Source of the DNA: Dama dama
Taxonomy: Eukaryota; Chordata; Mammalia; Artiodactyla; Cervidae
Length of the DNA stretch: 64,000 nt
Assembly (NCBI RefSeq): GCF_033118175.1
Contig: NC_083696.1
Coordinates: 39,541,001-39,605,000 of the forward strand
Direction: 5' to 3'
Shown piece after piece: positions 1-11,658 of this stretch. Numbering within the stretch: the first letter of the stretch is position 1; each line of letters opens with the position of its first letter. The notes beneath the pieces were generated by a model that saw only the letters and a program-made list of their open reading frames with translations, was not told the DNA's origin and made no database searches. The translations under genes were made by a program, and so were the position numbers.

Positions 1-199
1 TACTATGTTAAAGAATATACAGAAAAACAGAGGGGAAAAAATCTACAGGAAAAAACAGATCTAATGGCAAAAGGATGGGGAATTTCCAGAAAGATATATT
101 TTTTAAAGTACTGAAGCCTTATTTCATATATTGAAGTTATAAATAAGAGCCAAAGGAAATCTTAAAACTAAAAAAATATAATTACTGAAATCATTGTTG

Positions 200-965
200 G
201 ATGGTAACATTAATAACAGTAAACTGGACACAACAGAAGATCAGTAGACATGAAAACAAGTCAAGAGAAAATTTAAAAATTAAAGCACAGTAATTTTTTT
301 TTAAAGGATGAAGAGCATGTCAATGACAAAGGGATAGAGTTAACTACTCTAATACATGTGTCATTGTGATCTCAGAAGGAGAGGGCAAAGGCAATGGAGA
401 ATAAAAAAATACTTGCAAAAATGCTAGATGAAATTTTCCCAAAATTGATCAAAAGTGGTATCAGAAAACACAGGAAATTCAAGCAAGAGGAATACACAAA
501 GCCATATATAGGTACATCACAATCAAACTGCTAAACGGCAAAAATAAAGGGAAAACCTTAAAAGAAGTCCAAAGAAGGAGGCACATTGCCTATAAAGAAA
601 CGAGCATAGCAATAAGCTGACTTCTCAGAAACTATGGAGGCCATAAAACAGAGGAATAATAGTTTTTTTTAATGTTGAAAGAAAGGAACCATCAACCTAG
701 AATTTTATATTCAGGTGAAAATATCTTAAAAATATAGCAAAAGAAAAGTCATTTTCAGATAAACTGAAGCTTAAGAATTTGTCTTCTATAAATCTACACT
801 GTAAAAAATGCTAAAGGGAGTTTTTCAGATAAAGGTAAAATGGTATCAGATGGAAATTTAAATCTACAGGATTCTTATGTATCCAAACAGAGAGTGCAAT
901 GGAAGTTATGGTCTAGGAAAAAATATTCCTTGTTGCACAATGGAATGGCAATAAAAATAGATACA
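200..965 (+). mobile_element. Ancient L1 (L1M-class) fragment
   Basis: A-rich sequence follows the order of an old mammalian L1 stretch: a 'cccaaaattgatcaaaag' block, then 'aaactatggaggcc', then 'tcaacctagaattttatat', then 'atgctaaagggag' and 'tggtatcagatgg'. Many substitutions and no open frame, so it is a fossil. The subfamily is not assigned. It could extend somewhat at either end. Confidence 0.5.
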
Positions 966-1065
966 GGTGCCTTAAGCTAACCATAGGAAGCATTAAAGAT
1001 GTATGATCTATCAGAGATCAATGAGTTGAGATACTATTAAGATGCCTTAACAATTACAGGTTCTA

Positions 1066-1114
1066 TGCCTGCATTGCAGGCAGATTCTTTACCAGCTGAA
1101 CTACCAGGGAAGCT
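1066..1114 (-). mobile_element. Bov-tA SINE head fragment
   Basis: Only the tRNA-derived head remains, in reverse: 'cctgcattgcaggcagatt' followed by 'ctaccagggaagct'. The BovA body is missing. Confidence 0.6.
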
Positions 1115-1116
1115 CA

Positions 1117-1965
1117 CATATAAGTCCATGGTTATAATTAAATGCCTGAATTTTAATTAACATATATGGACTAAAAGCATGAAGATATGGTACAAGGGGG
1201 AAACAAATGAACATTCTATTATTTTTAATTTGTATCCATGGTGATTAAGGCCAGAAAAGGAAAGTGAAATTCTCTTCTTCGTCCGTGTTCCACCTTTCTG
1301 TCTCTATCTGTGTTTGGGGCACTTTCCCCCACCCCCCATTTTCCTAAACATCAGTTTTCTTATCTGTAAAATGAGAAATTTCCATTTAGGCAGTGACTCT
1401 TAAATCCTTCATATATTCATTTGATAATTTCACCAAACTGATACATAACTCTTCTCAACTGCATGAAGCTGGACAACCATTTTCCCTCTCACATTCTCTA
1501 TTTTCCACAATAGCACTTTTCACAATCAAGCTAACAATGAGAGAGAGTTTTAATAATTTAACCCTCTGGCTGATATGGAAACCTGATGTCTGACTGTTTT
1601 TAGAGATTTCATCCACTAGCCAGGCTTCTGATGTTTTTCTTTTCATACTCCTCTATACACGGGAACTGGAGTCTCTCCTGCCCTCTCCAGCAAGTGAAAT
1701 ACCAAACACATAAGAAGGTGAGGACTCCAGAGAAAGAGAAGAGGTTAAAGGACCAAATGATTGGGCAAAAGGGGAATTAGAACACGAGTAAGGACATCAC
1801 TACTGGTAGGTAAGTGTCCACAATGGACTCCCCACATGCTTCTGAGAGACTCCCTTCCTTTCTAGATAGGGAACAAGCTCACTAATTTCTCCCCATTCTT
1901 TGGACTCTGTATGGATTAGACTATATCACTTGAACATGAATGAAATACTTAGTCTTTAAGGGACT
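1117..1965. other. No gene seen; mostly single-copy
   Basis: Apart from the short MIR piece I see no repeat signature, splice-flanked frame or promoter here. Two overlapping frames of about 65 codons on opposite strands (1393-1646) have no recognisable motif and look like chance. Confidence 0.5.
1340..1385 (-). mobile_element. MIR SINE fragment
   Basis: 'catcagttttcttatctgt' plus 'aaaatgagaa' matches the conserved MIR core read on the minus strand. Short, so moderate confidence. Confidence 0.5.
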
Positions 1966-2082
1966 CTGTGTGTGTGTATGAGAATGAGTGTGTGAGTGTG
2001 TGTGTGTGAGAATGTGTTTGAGTGTGTGTGAGACAGAGAGAGAAAGAGTGAGTGTGTGTGTGTCTGTGTGTGTGTGTGACAG
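1966..2082. repeat. Imperfect TG-rich microsatellite
   Basis: Runs of (TG)n broken by 'agaatgag', 'agagagag' and 'tctg' units. The long interrupted structure suggests an old, decaying microsatellite. Confidence 0.85.
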
Positions 2083-2163
2083 AGACCTGAACTTACTTTT
2101 CTGCTCTACAGGATATTCCTAGATTTTTGTATGGATGATGAAGACTCAAAGAGAGCTTCTCAT

Positions 2164-2350
2164 GGGGCTTCCCTGGTGGCCCAATGGTTAAGACTCCATG
2201 CTCCCAATGCAGAGTGCTTGCATTTGATCCCTAGTCAGAGAACTAGATCCTACATGCTGCAACTAAGAGTTCGTATGGTGCAACTAAACATCCTGCATTC
2301 TGCTGCTAAGACCTGATGCAACCAAATATTTAAACATACACACAAAAAGA
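2164..2350 (+). mobile_element. CHR-type tRNA-Glu SINE
   Basis: Begins 'ggggcttccctggtggccca', has the diverged B-box region 'catttgatccctagtcag', and carries the CHR body 'agaactagatcctacatgct' ending in an A/CA-rich tail. The BovA body is absent, which separates CHR from Bov-tA. CHR SINEs are shared by ruminants, hippos and whales and are thought to use L1 machinery. Confidence 0.75.
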
Positions 2351-3464
2351 GCTTCTCATGAGTCAAACCAACCAACCAGTTGTTTTGTATGGCTTTTCAC
2401 CTCCTCCCTTACTTATAAAATTTTACATGTAATTACATGAACTCAAAACCCCTAATGTCTATACCGTGGCTCCCAGGATGAGAACCTTTACTAAAGATAA
2501 TAACTCAGTTCCTTCCTCTTCTAAAACTTGCCACCTATACCTAGCTGTGCATATATCTTTATGAAGCAGAGAAGTTATGTTTTATGTTAGAGAAAAGAAA
2601 CACACAGAGCAGCATAACTCTTCTTAATCACACAGATGATCCATGAGGAACCATTCCTAGTGGTGGATCTCTCTTAGGCTTATTATTAAAGAATGTGTTA
2701 ACCTTCACCGTTTGGAATGACTCAGCCACTTTTGGATGAGAATGAAGAAATACAATGGGGATCCATACTGAACAAATTTTACCTAGCTAGTGAGAATTCA
2801 ACCAAAGAGATTAAGGAATTCATTATTTAGTAAAAGCCCCAGATGACAGTCAAGGTTTTTTCCAAGTAGATCGACAACCGCAGTCACCGGAGCCCTCACC
2901 AGAGTGCACAGCTTTTCTCCCTACATGACCCTGCGCATTCAGTGAACGCCCATGTGTTCCAAGGTCAACAGTCTCCTCATGAATTTGCTCAGCTTCATTC
3001 TGAAGGATTTCTAATGCAACAAAAGTTAATCCACTGCAAAGATGAAAGAGCTGCTTAACAGCTGTGATAAAGGAAATTAAAACAATTTGACATGCTTTCC
3101 ATCGGGAATTAAACTATTTTCACTAAGACCCACACATACCAGTGCCCTGATAGAGCTGACAACAAACAAATTGAAATGAATGATGACAAAGCAAATCCAC
3201 TCGTACATTTGGAACTTATAAAAAAGGCAAAATACTTGCAGAGAGAAGCTAATTTTCATTTTTAAAAGGCTTACTTCTCTCTTAAAGGAAATCTATCATT
3301 CTAAAGTGTCTAGACAACTCCTCAATAGATTTTTTTTTATAAAGTCAATAATGTCAATTTGTATAAGCTTACTGGAAATATTTCATAAGATATAGTAAAA
3401 CATCAAAATGACAGTTATGAAATAACAGATTAGTCACTGTAGTTCATTGAATTAGGTGTATGTG
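2351..3464. other. Single-copy island, no gene recognised
   Basis: No repeat signature over about 1.1 kb. The 2850-3270 part is less AT-rich, keeps some CpGs and has mixed complexity. No frame longer than about 60 codons and no recognisable domain. It could be an ancient non-coding element or simply unique DNA. Confidence 0.5.
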
Positions 3465-3476
3465 TCAGGCAGTGTT

Positions 3477-3716
3477 GGTCTTCCCAGGTGGTGCTAATGG
3501 TAAAAAAAAAGAAAGAAAGAAACAAATAGCTGCCTGCCAATGTAGGAGATGTAAGAGATACAAGTTTGATCCCTGGGTTGCAAAGATCCCTGGAGAAGGA
3601 AACAGCTACCCACTCCAGTATTCTTGCCTGGAGAATCCTGTGGACAGAGAAGCCTGGCGGGCTATGGTCCATAGGGTCGCAGAGTCTGACATGACTGAAG
3701 CACCTTAGCATGCACA
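3477..3716 (+). mobile_element. Bov-tA SINE with A/G-rich insertion and TSD
   Basis: tRNA-like head 'cttcccaggtggtgctaatgg', BovA body 'ccactccagtattcttgcct' and 3' end 'catgactgaagcacc'. About 30 bases of A/G-rich sequence (roughly 3502-3531) interrupt the head. The copy lies between tcaggcagtgtt (3465-3476) and tcaggcagcgtt (3717-3728), a TSD matching at 11 of 12 positions. Confidence 0.9.
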
Positions 3717-3791
3717 TCAGGCAGCGTTATGGTTCATTATAAATGGTAATTGAAGATAGTTTGATAAAGGGGCCATTTACAATATATATCT

Positions 3792-4312
3792 AGTTAAAGT
3801 TCTTCTGGGAAACAGAACTACTAGTGTATATATAACTATACATATAAAGAGATTTACTATAAGTAATTGGCTCATGTAATTATGGAGGCTGAGAAGTCTC
3901 AAGACATGGAATCAGCAAGCTAGAGAACCAGAAAAGCCAATGGGTGGTTCCAGTCCTAGTCCAAAGTCTGGATAACCCAGAGGACCAACAGTTGTAAGTT
4001 CCAGATTGAAATCCAGATGGAACCCAAGAAAAGCTAATGGTCTAACACCAATCTGAGGGTCACAGAGGACTGATGTTCCAGCTCAGTAGTCATGCAGGAG
4101 GAGTTCTCACTTACTCAGCCACTTTGGTCTATTCAGGTCTTCAACTGATTGGATGAGGCCCACCTACAAAGCAGAAGGGCAATCTGCTCAACTCAGTCTA
4201 TAGATACAAACATTAGTCATATCCAGAAAATCCTTCACAGGCACACTCAGAATAATGTTTGGCCAAATGTCTGGGCACTGCATAGTCCAGTCAAGTTGAC
4301 ATAAAAAATTTT
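3792..4312 (-). mobile_element. MLT2-like solo LTR (ERVL class)
   Basis: In reverse this carries the terminal 'tctgggaaacagaac' block, 'ggctcatgtaattatggagg', 'caactgattggatgaggccc', and the LTR start region 'cagtccagtcaagttgacat' reversed at the far end. The same block order is seen in the opposite orientation at 46976-47434. Read as a solo LTR of an ancient ERVL-type element; the MLT2 assignment is from memory. Confidence 0.6.
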
Positions 4313-4317
4313 TTTTG

Positions 4318-4391
4318 AGGATTGATTGACTCATTTATTTCTTATTGTGATAAAAATATGTAACATAAAATTTATCATTTAACCACTTTGA
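4318..4391. mobile_element. Old L1 fragment
   Basis: 'ttattgtgataaaaatatg' followed by 'aaaatttatcatttaacc' recalls a common stretch of old L1M elements. Short and weak. Confidence 0.35.
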
Positions 4392-4485
4392 ATCAGGGCT
4401 TTTTATTTTACTTTAAAATTTATCATTCAGCAAAGCTGATTTTTTGTATGCATTTGTATGAGTTCTTACACACCTATCAGCAACA

Positions 4486-5062
4486 GATTTTATTTTCTTG
4501 GGCTCCAAAATCACTGCAGGCAGTGACTGCAGCCATGAAATTAAAAGATGCTTGCTCCTTGGAAGAAAAGCTATGACAAATCTAGACAGCATAGTAAAAA
4601 GTAGATACATCACTTTGCCAACATAAGTACATAGTCATCTACAGAGGTGAGAACTGAACCATAAAAAAAGACTGAGTGCTGAAAAAATTGATGCTTCTGA
4701 ATCGTGGTGCTGGAGAAGGTTCTTGAGAGTCCCTTGGACTGCAGGGAGATGAAACTAGTCAATCTTAAAAGAAATCAACCCTGAATATCCATTGAAAGGA
4801 CTGATTCTGAAGCTCCAGTACTTTGGCCACCTGATACGAAGAGCCAACTCACTGGAAAGACCCTGATGCTAGGAAAGATTGAGAGCAAGAGGAGAAAGGA
4901 GCAACAGAGGATGAGATGGTTGGATGGCATCACTGACTCAATGGACATGAGTTGGAGCAAACTCCGGGAGGCAGTGAAGGACAGGGAAGCGTGGCGTGCT
5001 ACGGTTCAGGGGATCACAAAGAGTGGGGCACAACTCAGTAACTGAACAACAGGACAACACAC
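4486..5062 (+). mobile_element. BovB LINE 3' part
   Basis: 5'-truncated RTE-type LINE. Starts inside the reverse-transcriptase ORF ('cttgggctccaaaatcactg'), runs through 'cccttggactgca' and 'gatggttggatggcatcac', and ends in the tail shared with Bov-A SINEs ('aacaacaggacaac'). Frames are broken many times. Confidence 0.9.
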
Positions 5063-5740
5063 ATACAGACTCACGGAACTACCACCACAAGGAAGACTCA
5101 GAAGAGGTCCCTTTCCCCTGGAAACTCCCTTGTATTACTGCTTTCAAGTTAAACCCTCTACTCACTTCTAATCTGTGTAAGCTACTGATCAATTTTCTAT
5201 CACTATAGCTTTCTTTTCCAGAATGAAGTTGACACAGAATTAATCATTATAAAAGACATTGCCTGAGTTTAAGAAAGCCAAGTGCTTTGGGCTAGAAATA
5301 GAATCCATATTCTGGGTTAACAAGAGCCAAGAGGCACTACAACACCGAGGCCCCTGGAGGAGAACATCCTTAGCACATCCCAGAGAGAGCCAAGGTTGCC
5401 CAAGGATTGGTGCCTTTGGCAGGGAAGTAGCAATGAAATGAATACCCTAAAGATTAGCTAATCCCATTATAGATCAGGATAGAAAAGAGAAGACACTGAA
5501 CATGGATAAGCAAAAGAAAAATGTCTAGTATAGCATTACCTTTGAACTCAGGGAAACAATGAAAGTTATAAAAGCTATAGCCATGAATGCATGCATGAAT
5601 CCACTTGATACCTTGCTTGGTCTGTGAGTTATAACAATGCAGCTGCTACAAAACAAAATATAGATTCTGAGGTCTCACTCACGCCAGTCAAACAAGAACC
5701 TCTGAGACTCGATGTTAGGCATGAGTATTTTAAATGTATA
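5063..5740. other. No gene seen
   Basis: Single-copy, AT-rich sequence with no recognisable repeat or coding frame of note. Confidence 0.5.
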
Positions 5741-5762
5741 TGTATATATTTTTAATTTTTGA

Positions 5763-6046
5763 GTTTTTTTTAATTCAGCCATGCTGGGTCTTTGTTGCTG
5801 AGGAAGTCTTTCTCTAGTTGCAATAAGTGGGCTTCTCACTGTGGTGGCTTCTCTTGTTGTGGACCATGGGCTCTAGGTGCTTGGGCCTCAGTAGTTGTGG
5901 CTGGTGGGCCTAGAGTGCAGGTCAGTAGTTGTGGCTCAGGGGTTTACTTGCCCTGCGGCATGTAGAATCCTCCCAGACTAGGGCTCAACCCACATCCCCT
6001 GTGTTGGCACGAGAATTTTTAACCATTGAACCACCAGGGAAGTCCC
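5763..6046 (-). mobile_element. Long CHR-type SINE (reverse) with TSD
   Basis: Reads 'gccatgctgggtctttgttg', 'tagttgtggctggtgggcc', 'cgcggcatgt'-like sequence and ends 'accaccagggaagtccc', the reverse of a CHR head. Flanked by tatatttttaattt (5745-5758) and tatatttttaagttt (6052-6066), a probable TSD. Confidence 0.8.
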
Positions 6047-6198
6047 ATGGGTATATTTTTAAGTTTCGACAGGTGATTCTTTTCCACACCCCCAAAGTAG
6101 GACACTATTTTGAACAATGCTTATACATCTTTCATCTATTTATTTTGAAATTATAACCCTATTTTCAAAATAAGCTAGAAGAATTATTTTTTCAAAGA

Positions 6199-6322
6199 TG
6201 GCTGATTCATATCAATGTATGACAAAACCCACTGAAATGTTGTGAAGTAATTAGCCTCCAACTAATAAAAAAATAAAATAAAATAAAAAATAAAATGAAA
6301 AAAATAAAAATAAAATAAAATT
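6199..6322 (+). mobile_element. L1 3' tail and AATAAA-rich tract
   Basis: 'atgacaaaacccactgaaat', 'gtaattagcctccaac', then a long AATAAA/TAAAA tract (about 6264-6322), the 3' end of an artiodactyl L1. Confidence 0.75.
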
Positions 6323-6399
6323 ACTGAGGGATCATCACCTCCCTGAAATAGTTGATACCATCAAAGATAAAGTGTTTCTATGATGCTAAAATCTCAGGT

Positions 6400-7979
6400 G
6401 GCTACATTGAGTATTGAAGTGTTATACAGTAAACATACATGGATCTAGCTATAGAATAGATCTTAATGACTCGGATAACCATGATGATGTGATCACTCAC
6501 CTAGAGCCAGACTTCCTGGAGTGTGAAGTCAAGTGGGCCATAGGAAGCACCACTATGAACAAAGCTAGTGGAGGTGATGGAACTCCAGCTGAGCTATTTC
6601 AAATCCTAAAAGATGATGCTGTTAAAGTGCTGCCCTCAATATGCCAGCAAATTTGGAAAACTTGGCAGCGGCCACAGGACTAGAAAAGGCCAGTTTTCAT
6701 TCCAATCCCAAAGAATGTTCAGACTACCACCCAATTGTACTCATTTCACATGCTAGCAAGGTAATGCTCAAAATCATCCAAGCTAGGCTTCAACACTATG
6801 TGAACTGACACCTTCCAGATGTATAAGCTGGATTTAGAAAAGTCAGGGGAACCAGGAATCAAATTGCCAAAATCTGTAGGATTATAGAAAAAGCAAGAGA
6901 ATTCCAGAAAAACATCTTCTTCTCCTTCATAGGCTAGGCATAAGCCTTTATGTGGATCACAACAAACTGTGGAAAATTCTTAAAGAGATGGAAATACCAG
7001 ACCACCTTACCTGCCTCCTGAGAAAACTCTATGCAGGTCAAGAAGCAATATTAAGAATTGAACATGAAACAATAGATAGGTTCAAAATTGGGAAAGGAGT
7101 GTATTAAGGCTGTATATTGTCACTCTGTTTATTTAACTTACATACAGAGTAAATCAGTGAAATGCCAGGCTGGATGAAGCACAAGCTGGAATCAAGATTG
7201 CCAGGAGAAATATCAATAACCTCAAATATGCAGATGACACCACCCTTATGGCAGAAAGCGAAGAGAAATTAAAGAGCCTCTTGATATAGGTGAAAGAGGA
7301 GAGTGAAAAAGCTAGCTTAAAACTCAGCATTCAAAAAATTAAGATCATGGCATCCAGTCCCATCACTTCATGGCAAACAGATGGGGAAACAATGAGAGAC
7401 TTTATGTTCTTGGGCTCCAAAATCACTGTATATGGTGAGTGCAGCCATGAAATTAAGACACTTGCTCCTTGGAAGAAAAGCAGTGGCATACCTGTATTAA
7501 AAAGCAGTGATATTACTTTGCCAACAAAGGTTCATGTAGTCAAAGCTAAGGTTTTTCCAGTAGTCATGTACAGATGTGACCACAAAGAAAGCTGAGTGGC
7601 AAAGAGTTGATTCTTTCAAATTGCTGGAGAAGACTCTTGAGAGTCTTGGACAGCAAGGAAATCAAGCCAGTCAATCCTAAACAAAGGAAATCAATCTTGA
7701 ATACTCATTGGAAGGACTGATGCTGAAGCTGAAGCTCCAATACTTTGCCACCTGATGGGAAGAGCCAACTCATTGAAAAAGACCCTGATGCCAGAAAAGA
7801 CAGAAGGAAGGAGGAGAAGGGAATGACAGAGGACAAGATAGTTGGATGGCATCACTGATTAATTGGATCCAAGTTTGAACAAGCTTCAGGAGATGGTGAA
7901 GGACAGGGAAGCCTGTCATGCTGCAGTCCATGGGGTCTCAAAGACTCAGACACAACTGAGCAACTAAACAACAACAACC
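6400..7979 (+). mobile_element. BovB LINE, about 1.6 kb, 5'-truncated
   Basis: Covers much of the reverse transcriptase and the 3' end. The frame at 6414-6683 holds NKASGGDGTPAELFQ. The catalytic YADD box is intact at 7227-7238 (tatgcagatgac). The frame at 7290-7595 carries the C-terminal ITSWQTDGETMRDF region. Stops and frameshifts separate these pieces ('gtgtattaaggctg' near 7100 is one), so no ORF2 protein is possible. Ends 'gcaactaaacaacaacaac'. It follows directly on the L1 tail. Confidence 0.95.
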
Positions 7980-8288
7980 TGTCAGTCTAAAACACATGGT
8001 GGTAGAAATAGCACATCTACATACTTTCCCCATGAGAGCAATGCTCCCAGAACAACAGAGAAAAGCTCCCCCAAATTAGGAAACCAGGGTGAAAAATCGA
8101 TGGTCACAGTCAGGGAAAATTTCTCAATCTCATCACTTACCCTAGAGCATTTTATCCTGAAATGACATCTCCTGTTAATTTTTTCCTTGATCCTATTTTC
8201 TTTATTAAATCCTTTTGAAAGCTTCAATTTCATCTTAAAGTTCTAAGAAGTGAAATATTTTGAGGACATGCTCTTCACACACAATAAG
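7980..8288. other. No gene seen
   Basis: About 300 bases of single-copy DNA. An 83-codon minus frame (7982-8233) has no recognisable motif. Confidence 0.45.
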
Positions 8289-8515
8289 AGTCATAATGGG
8301 AGGATAAATAAATGAGTATTTATCAGCCACACAGGTAGGTGTTTTATATGTACTTCCTATTAAATATTTGCAAGTATTCTCTATTATAAACATCAGTTAT
8401 GGAATTTTTAAAATGATAAATTTGTGAGTCATAGAGATTAATGAATTTGCTTGAGACCACATGGTTGTTTAGTGGCCACACCAGGGTTTTAATTACTTTA
8501 GAGACTGTAATCTTT
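8289..8515 (+). mobile_element. MIR SINE, diverged
   Basis: 'tagagattaatgaatttgct' then 'gagaccacatggttg' and 'gtggccacaccagg' follow the MIR core order (aggttaagtaacttgc..., aaggtcacac..., gtggcagagccagg). Heavily mutated. Confidence 0.5.
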
Positions 8516-8530
8516 TGGCTATCTTATTCT

Positions 8531-8748
8531 TGTTGTTCAGCCGCTAAGTTGTGTTTGACTCTGCCCCCGACCATGGACTGTAGCCCGCCAGGCTCCTCTG
8601 TCATGGGATTCTCCAGGCAAGAATACTGGAGTGGGTTGTCATTTCCTCTTCCAGAGGATCTTCCGAGCCCAAGGATGGAACCCACGTCTCTTATGTCTCC
8701 TGCATTGGCAGGTGGATTTTTTTACCACTAGCACAACGTGGGGAGCCG
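8531..8748 (-). mobile_element. Bov-tA SINE (reverse)
   Basis: BovA part 'ccatggactgtagcccgcca' and 'gcaagaatactggagtgg', then the reversed tRNA head 'tctcctgcattggcagg' and 'ccactagcacaacgtgggga'. It abuts an L1 3' end in the same reading direction. Confidence 0.9.
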
Positions 8749-9175
8749 GATATATGTTGTATTGGAGTATAATTGTTTTACAGTTCTGTGTTGGTTTCTG
8801 CTCTACAACAAAGTGAATCTGCACATATATCCCCTTCCATGTTGGACCTCACTCCCACCACCCCCATCTCATCCATCTAGGTCATCACAGAGCACCAATC
8901 TGAGCTCCCTCTGCTACACAGCAGCCTCCCACTAGCTATCTATTTAACACATAGAGTGTATAGATGTCAATCTTAATCTCCCAATCCATCCCACCCTCCC
9001 CTTCACGGCTGTGTCCACATGTCCATTTTCTATGTCTGTGTCTCTATTCCTGCTTGGCAAATAGGTTCGTCTGTACCATTTTTCTAGATCCCACCTATAT
9101 ATGTTGATATATGATATTTGTTCCCTCTTTCTGACTTACTTCACTCTGTATGACAGATGCTAGGTCCATCTACAT
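8749..9175 (-). mobile_element. L1 3' UTR / ORF2 end (reverse)
   Basis: 'tggagtataattgttttaca', 'tgtgttggtttctgctctac' and 'ctgacttacttcactctgta' are the reversed artiodactyl L1 3' end. 5'-truncated at about 9175. Confidence 0.85.
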
Positions 9176-9179
9176 CTAC

Positions 9180-9605
9180 AAATTTAGCATTAAGCTCACA
9201 ACCAACAGTACTGCAATTACCGCCGAGAGAAGTTTATCTAACTCTGGTTTTCCCCAAAAGGCACATCACAATCTTCTTGCACTTTGCAGCCCTAAGCAGC
9301 CTTATGTTTGGGGGGTCTTTGTAAGCAGAGAAATCACCAACAAAGAAGCAAAATGTAAAAAAAAAAAATGTGGGACAAAATACACCATCAAAGAACACTC
9401 TTTTCTGGTATGAGAAGTGAAGCAAGAAAGCAGAGAGTTATCTTAGCGGAGAACTTACATATCATGAGGAACTGAAATTGTTTGCAGCTTTGTGTGTGTG
9501 CAAGTCTGCAAATGACTGCAAAGGTGCCACAGCATGGATTTGGGGGTTACAAATAAATTTTAGCAATTGGGCAAATTCACAAATACAGCATCCATGAATC
9601 ATGAG
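9180..9605 (+). mobile_element. Tigger-like DNA transposon remnant
   Basis: The end 'cacaaatacagcatccatga' then 'atcatgaggattga' resembles the mutated terminal sequence of Tigger/pogo-type elements. 'ataagcagagaaatc'-like and 'ggatttgggggttac' blocks fit the same group. No transposase frame. Assignment by memory only. Confidence 0.4.
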
Positions 9606-9639
9606 GATTGACCATTTGAGAATGTATGAAACTTAAATA

Positions 9640-10420
9640 ACAATAAAAGATATGATAGAGTGAAACTTTTTCAAGCAAAATCCTACTGTATGAAATTAAG
9701 AAAACTCATCATATCCCAGTGAAAGAAGAGGCTGACTATGTAATACATTCTGGCAAAATATCAAAGCTACAGTCACAGAAGGAGCATTCAAAATGGAAAT
9801 AAAAAGAGATTAGCCTAAATAAAGCACTAAGGAAAAATACTCCCCAAATAATAATGGGTAAAGTACATAAACAGAATGTTCACATGAAGAAAAGTTGGTA
9901 GCCTATAACCATAAAGTGATTGAAACTCAAAAATAACAAGGAATGAAATCACTCACAAAATTATCTTTTTCATATCAATATCAAGTGTTAGCAAAGGTAT
10001 GGAGAAGTAAGCATTCCAATAACTTTTTGGTTGGATTGTCAATAAGGACAATAGTTTTGTGGGCAGTTTGAGAATATGAATCAAAAACAAAAACTCTTTG
10101 AGCTAACAGCATTTCTTATAAATCCCTACCAGGAATGAGTGCAAATCTATAAAGACATTCATCAAACCACTGTTTAAAACGAAAAATTGGAAATTCTGTA
10201 AATACCCAATACTGAATTAGAATATGAAATAGAAATAGAACCATAAGATAGACTGTTACACAATCATGAAAATGAGATTGTACAGCATTCAAATTATAAA
10301 TATATCTTAAATGCAAATGTACTGAAATTATACACATATGTATATGTCATATATGCATATAATCAATGTTTCACATAGTGGATATATATCAAAAATACAC
10401 ATATCAAAATATTAACAGTA
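9640..10420 (+). mobile_element. Ancient L1 (L1M/HAL1-like) fragment
   Basis: 'tgttcacatgaagaaaag', 'aatgaaatcactcac', 'ccctaccaggaatgagtg', 'aattggaaattctgtaaata' and 'acacaatcatgaaaatgag' keep the order of the old L1 ORF2 C-terminal region, with high divergence. Confidence 0.45.
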
Positions 10421-10899
10421 GTTACTTCTAAAATTTGAGTAATTATATATATTTTTACTAATATTTTACTTTGTTTTCCAAATGTTCTAAAGTAAATATC
10501 AATTACTTTTAAATCAAGAGGAGATGTGTTTAAAAACAGGATCAGTCATAATGAAAATAATTTTAATTTTTAAAGAAAAATTTGGGCTGATACAAAGCTC
10601 TTCAAAGTTAAGCCTTCTACATAAGATTATCAGTTTTGTTTTTATATCTTCCTTTAACTTCCCTATGTTCTCTGAAAAATAACACCAAGCACTGCTCTTC
10701 CAAGACAAAGTTCAAATATTCACCCATTCTCAAAGTATTCAGGTTTGCCTGTGTTCCACAGATAATGATCCTACCAGAGCTACTAATACGTTCATACCTG
10801 TTTAAGTTTCCTTCCATTTTAACTGATTTAAGATTCCAAATAATGGATCACTGTCATAATAAAATTGACTTGGAATGATCCACGGCCTTGGCATCCACA
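10421..10899. other. No gene seen
   Basis: AT-rich single-copy sequence. Overlapping 64-80 codon frames on both strands around 10514-10878 have no known motif. Confidence 0.4.
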
Positions 10900-10916
10900 A
10901 ACATTGTCAAATCCAA

Positions 10917-11641
10917 AATTCTAATTTGAAAAGATACATGGACCCCGATGTTCATGGCAGTGCTATTTACAACACTCAAGACATGGAAACAATCTAAATG
11001 TCCATCAAAAAATGAATGGATAAGGAAGATTTTATATATATATATATATATAATGGAATAATACTCAGCCATGAAAAATAGAAATAATGCCATTTGCAGA
11101 AACACTGATGGACCTAGAGATTATCATATTAAGCAAAGTAAGTCAGAAAGAGAAAGACAAGTACCATATGATATCACTTACATCTGGAATCTAAAATAAG
11201 ACACAAACAAACCTATCTATGAAATAAAAACAGACTTATAAAGAACAGGCTGGTGGTTGCCAAGTGAGAGGTTGGGAGAGGAAAGAACTGGGAGTTTGGG
11301 ATTAGCAGATGCAATCTATTATATGTTGTTTAGTTGCTAAGTCATGTCCGACTCTTTGCGACCCCATAGACTACAGCCCGCCAGGCTCTGCTGTCCATGG
11401 GATTTCCCAGGCAAGAATACTAGAGTGGGTTTCCCTTTCATTCTCCAAAACTATTATATACAGGATGGATAAATAACAAGTTCTTACTGTATAGCACAGG
11501 GGAACATATTCAATTATCTTGTTATAAATCATAATGGAAAAGAATATGAAAAGAATATATATGTATAACTGAGTCAATTTAATGTGCAGCAGAAATTAAG
11601 CACAACATTGTAAATCAACTATACCTTAATAAAACATTTAG
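10917..11641 (+). mobile_element. 5'-truncated L1 with 17-bp TSD
   Basis: 'acatggaccccgatgttcat', 'atggaataatactcagccat', 'aagtaagtcagaaagagaaa' and the 3' end 'attgtaaatcaactatacct' plus an A-rich tail. It is bounded by identical copies of aacattgtcaaatccaa at 10900-10916 and 11642-11658, so both insertion boundaries are known. A (TA)n run sits at 11032-11052 and a SINE lies inside. Confidence 0.95.
11325..11450 (-). mobile_element. Bov-A monomer nested in L1, 9-bp TSD
   Basis: 'tcatgtccgactctttgcga', 'ctgtccatgggatttcccag' and 'gcaagaatactagagtgg' make one BovA unit without a tRNA head. ctattatat occurs at 11316-11324 and 11451-11459. Inserted after the host L1. Confidence 0.95.
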
Positions 11642-11658
11642 AACATTGTCAAATCCAA

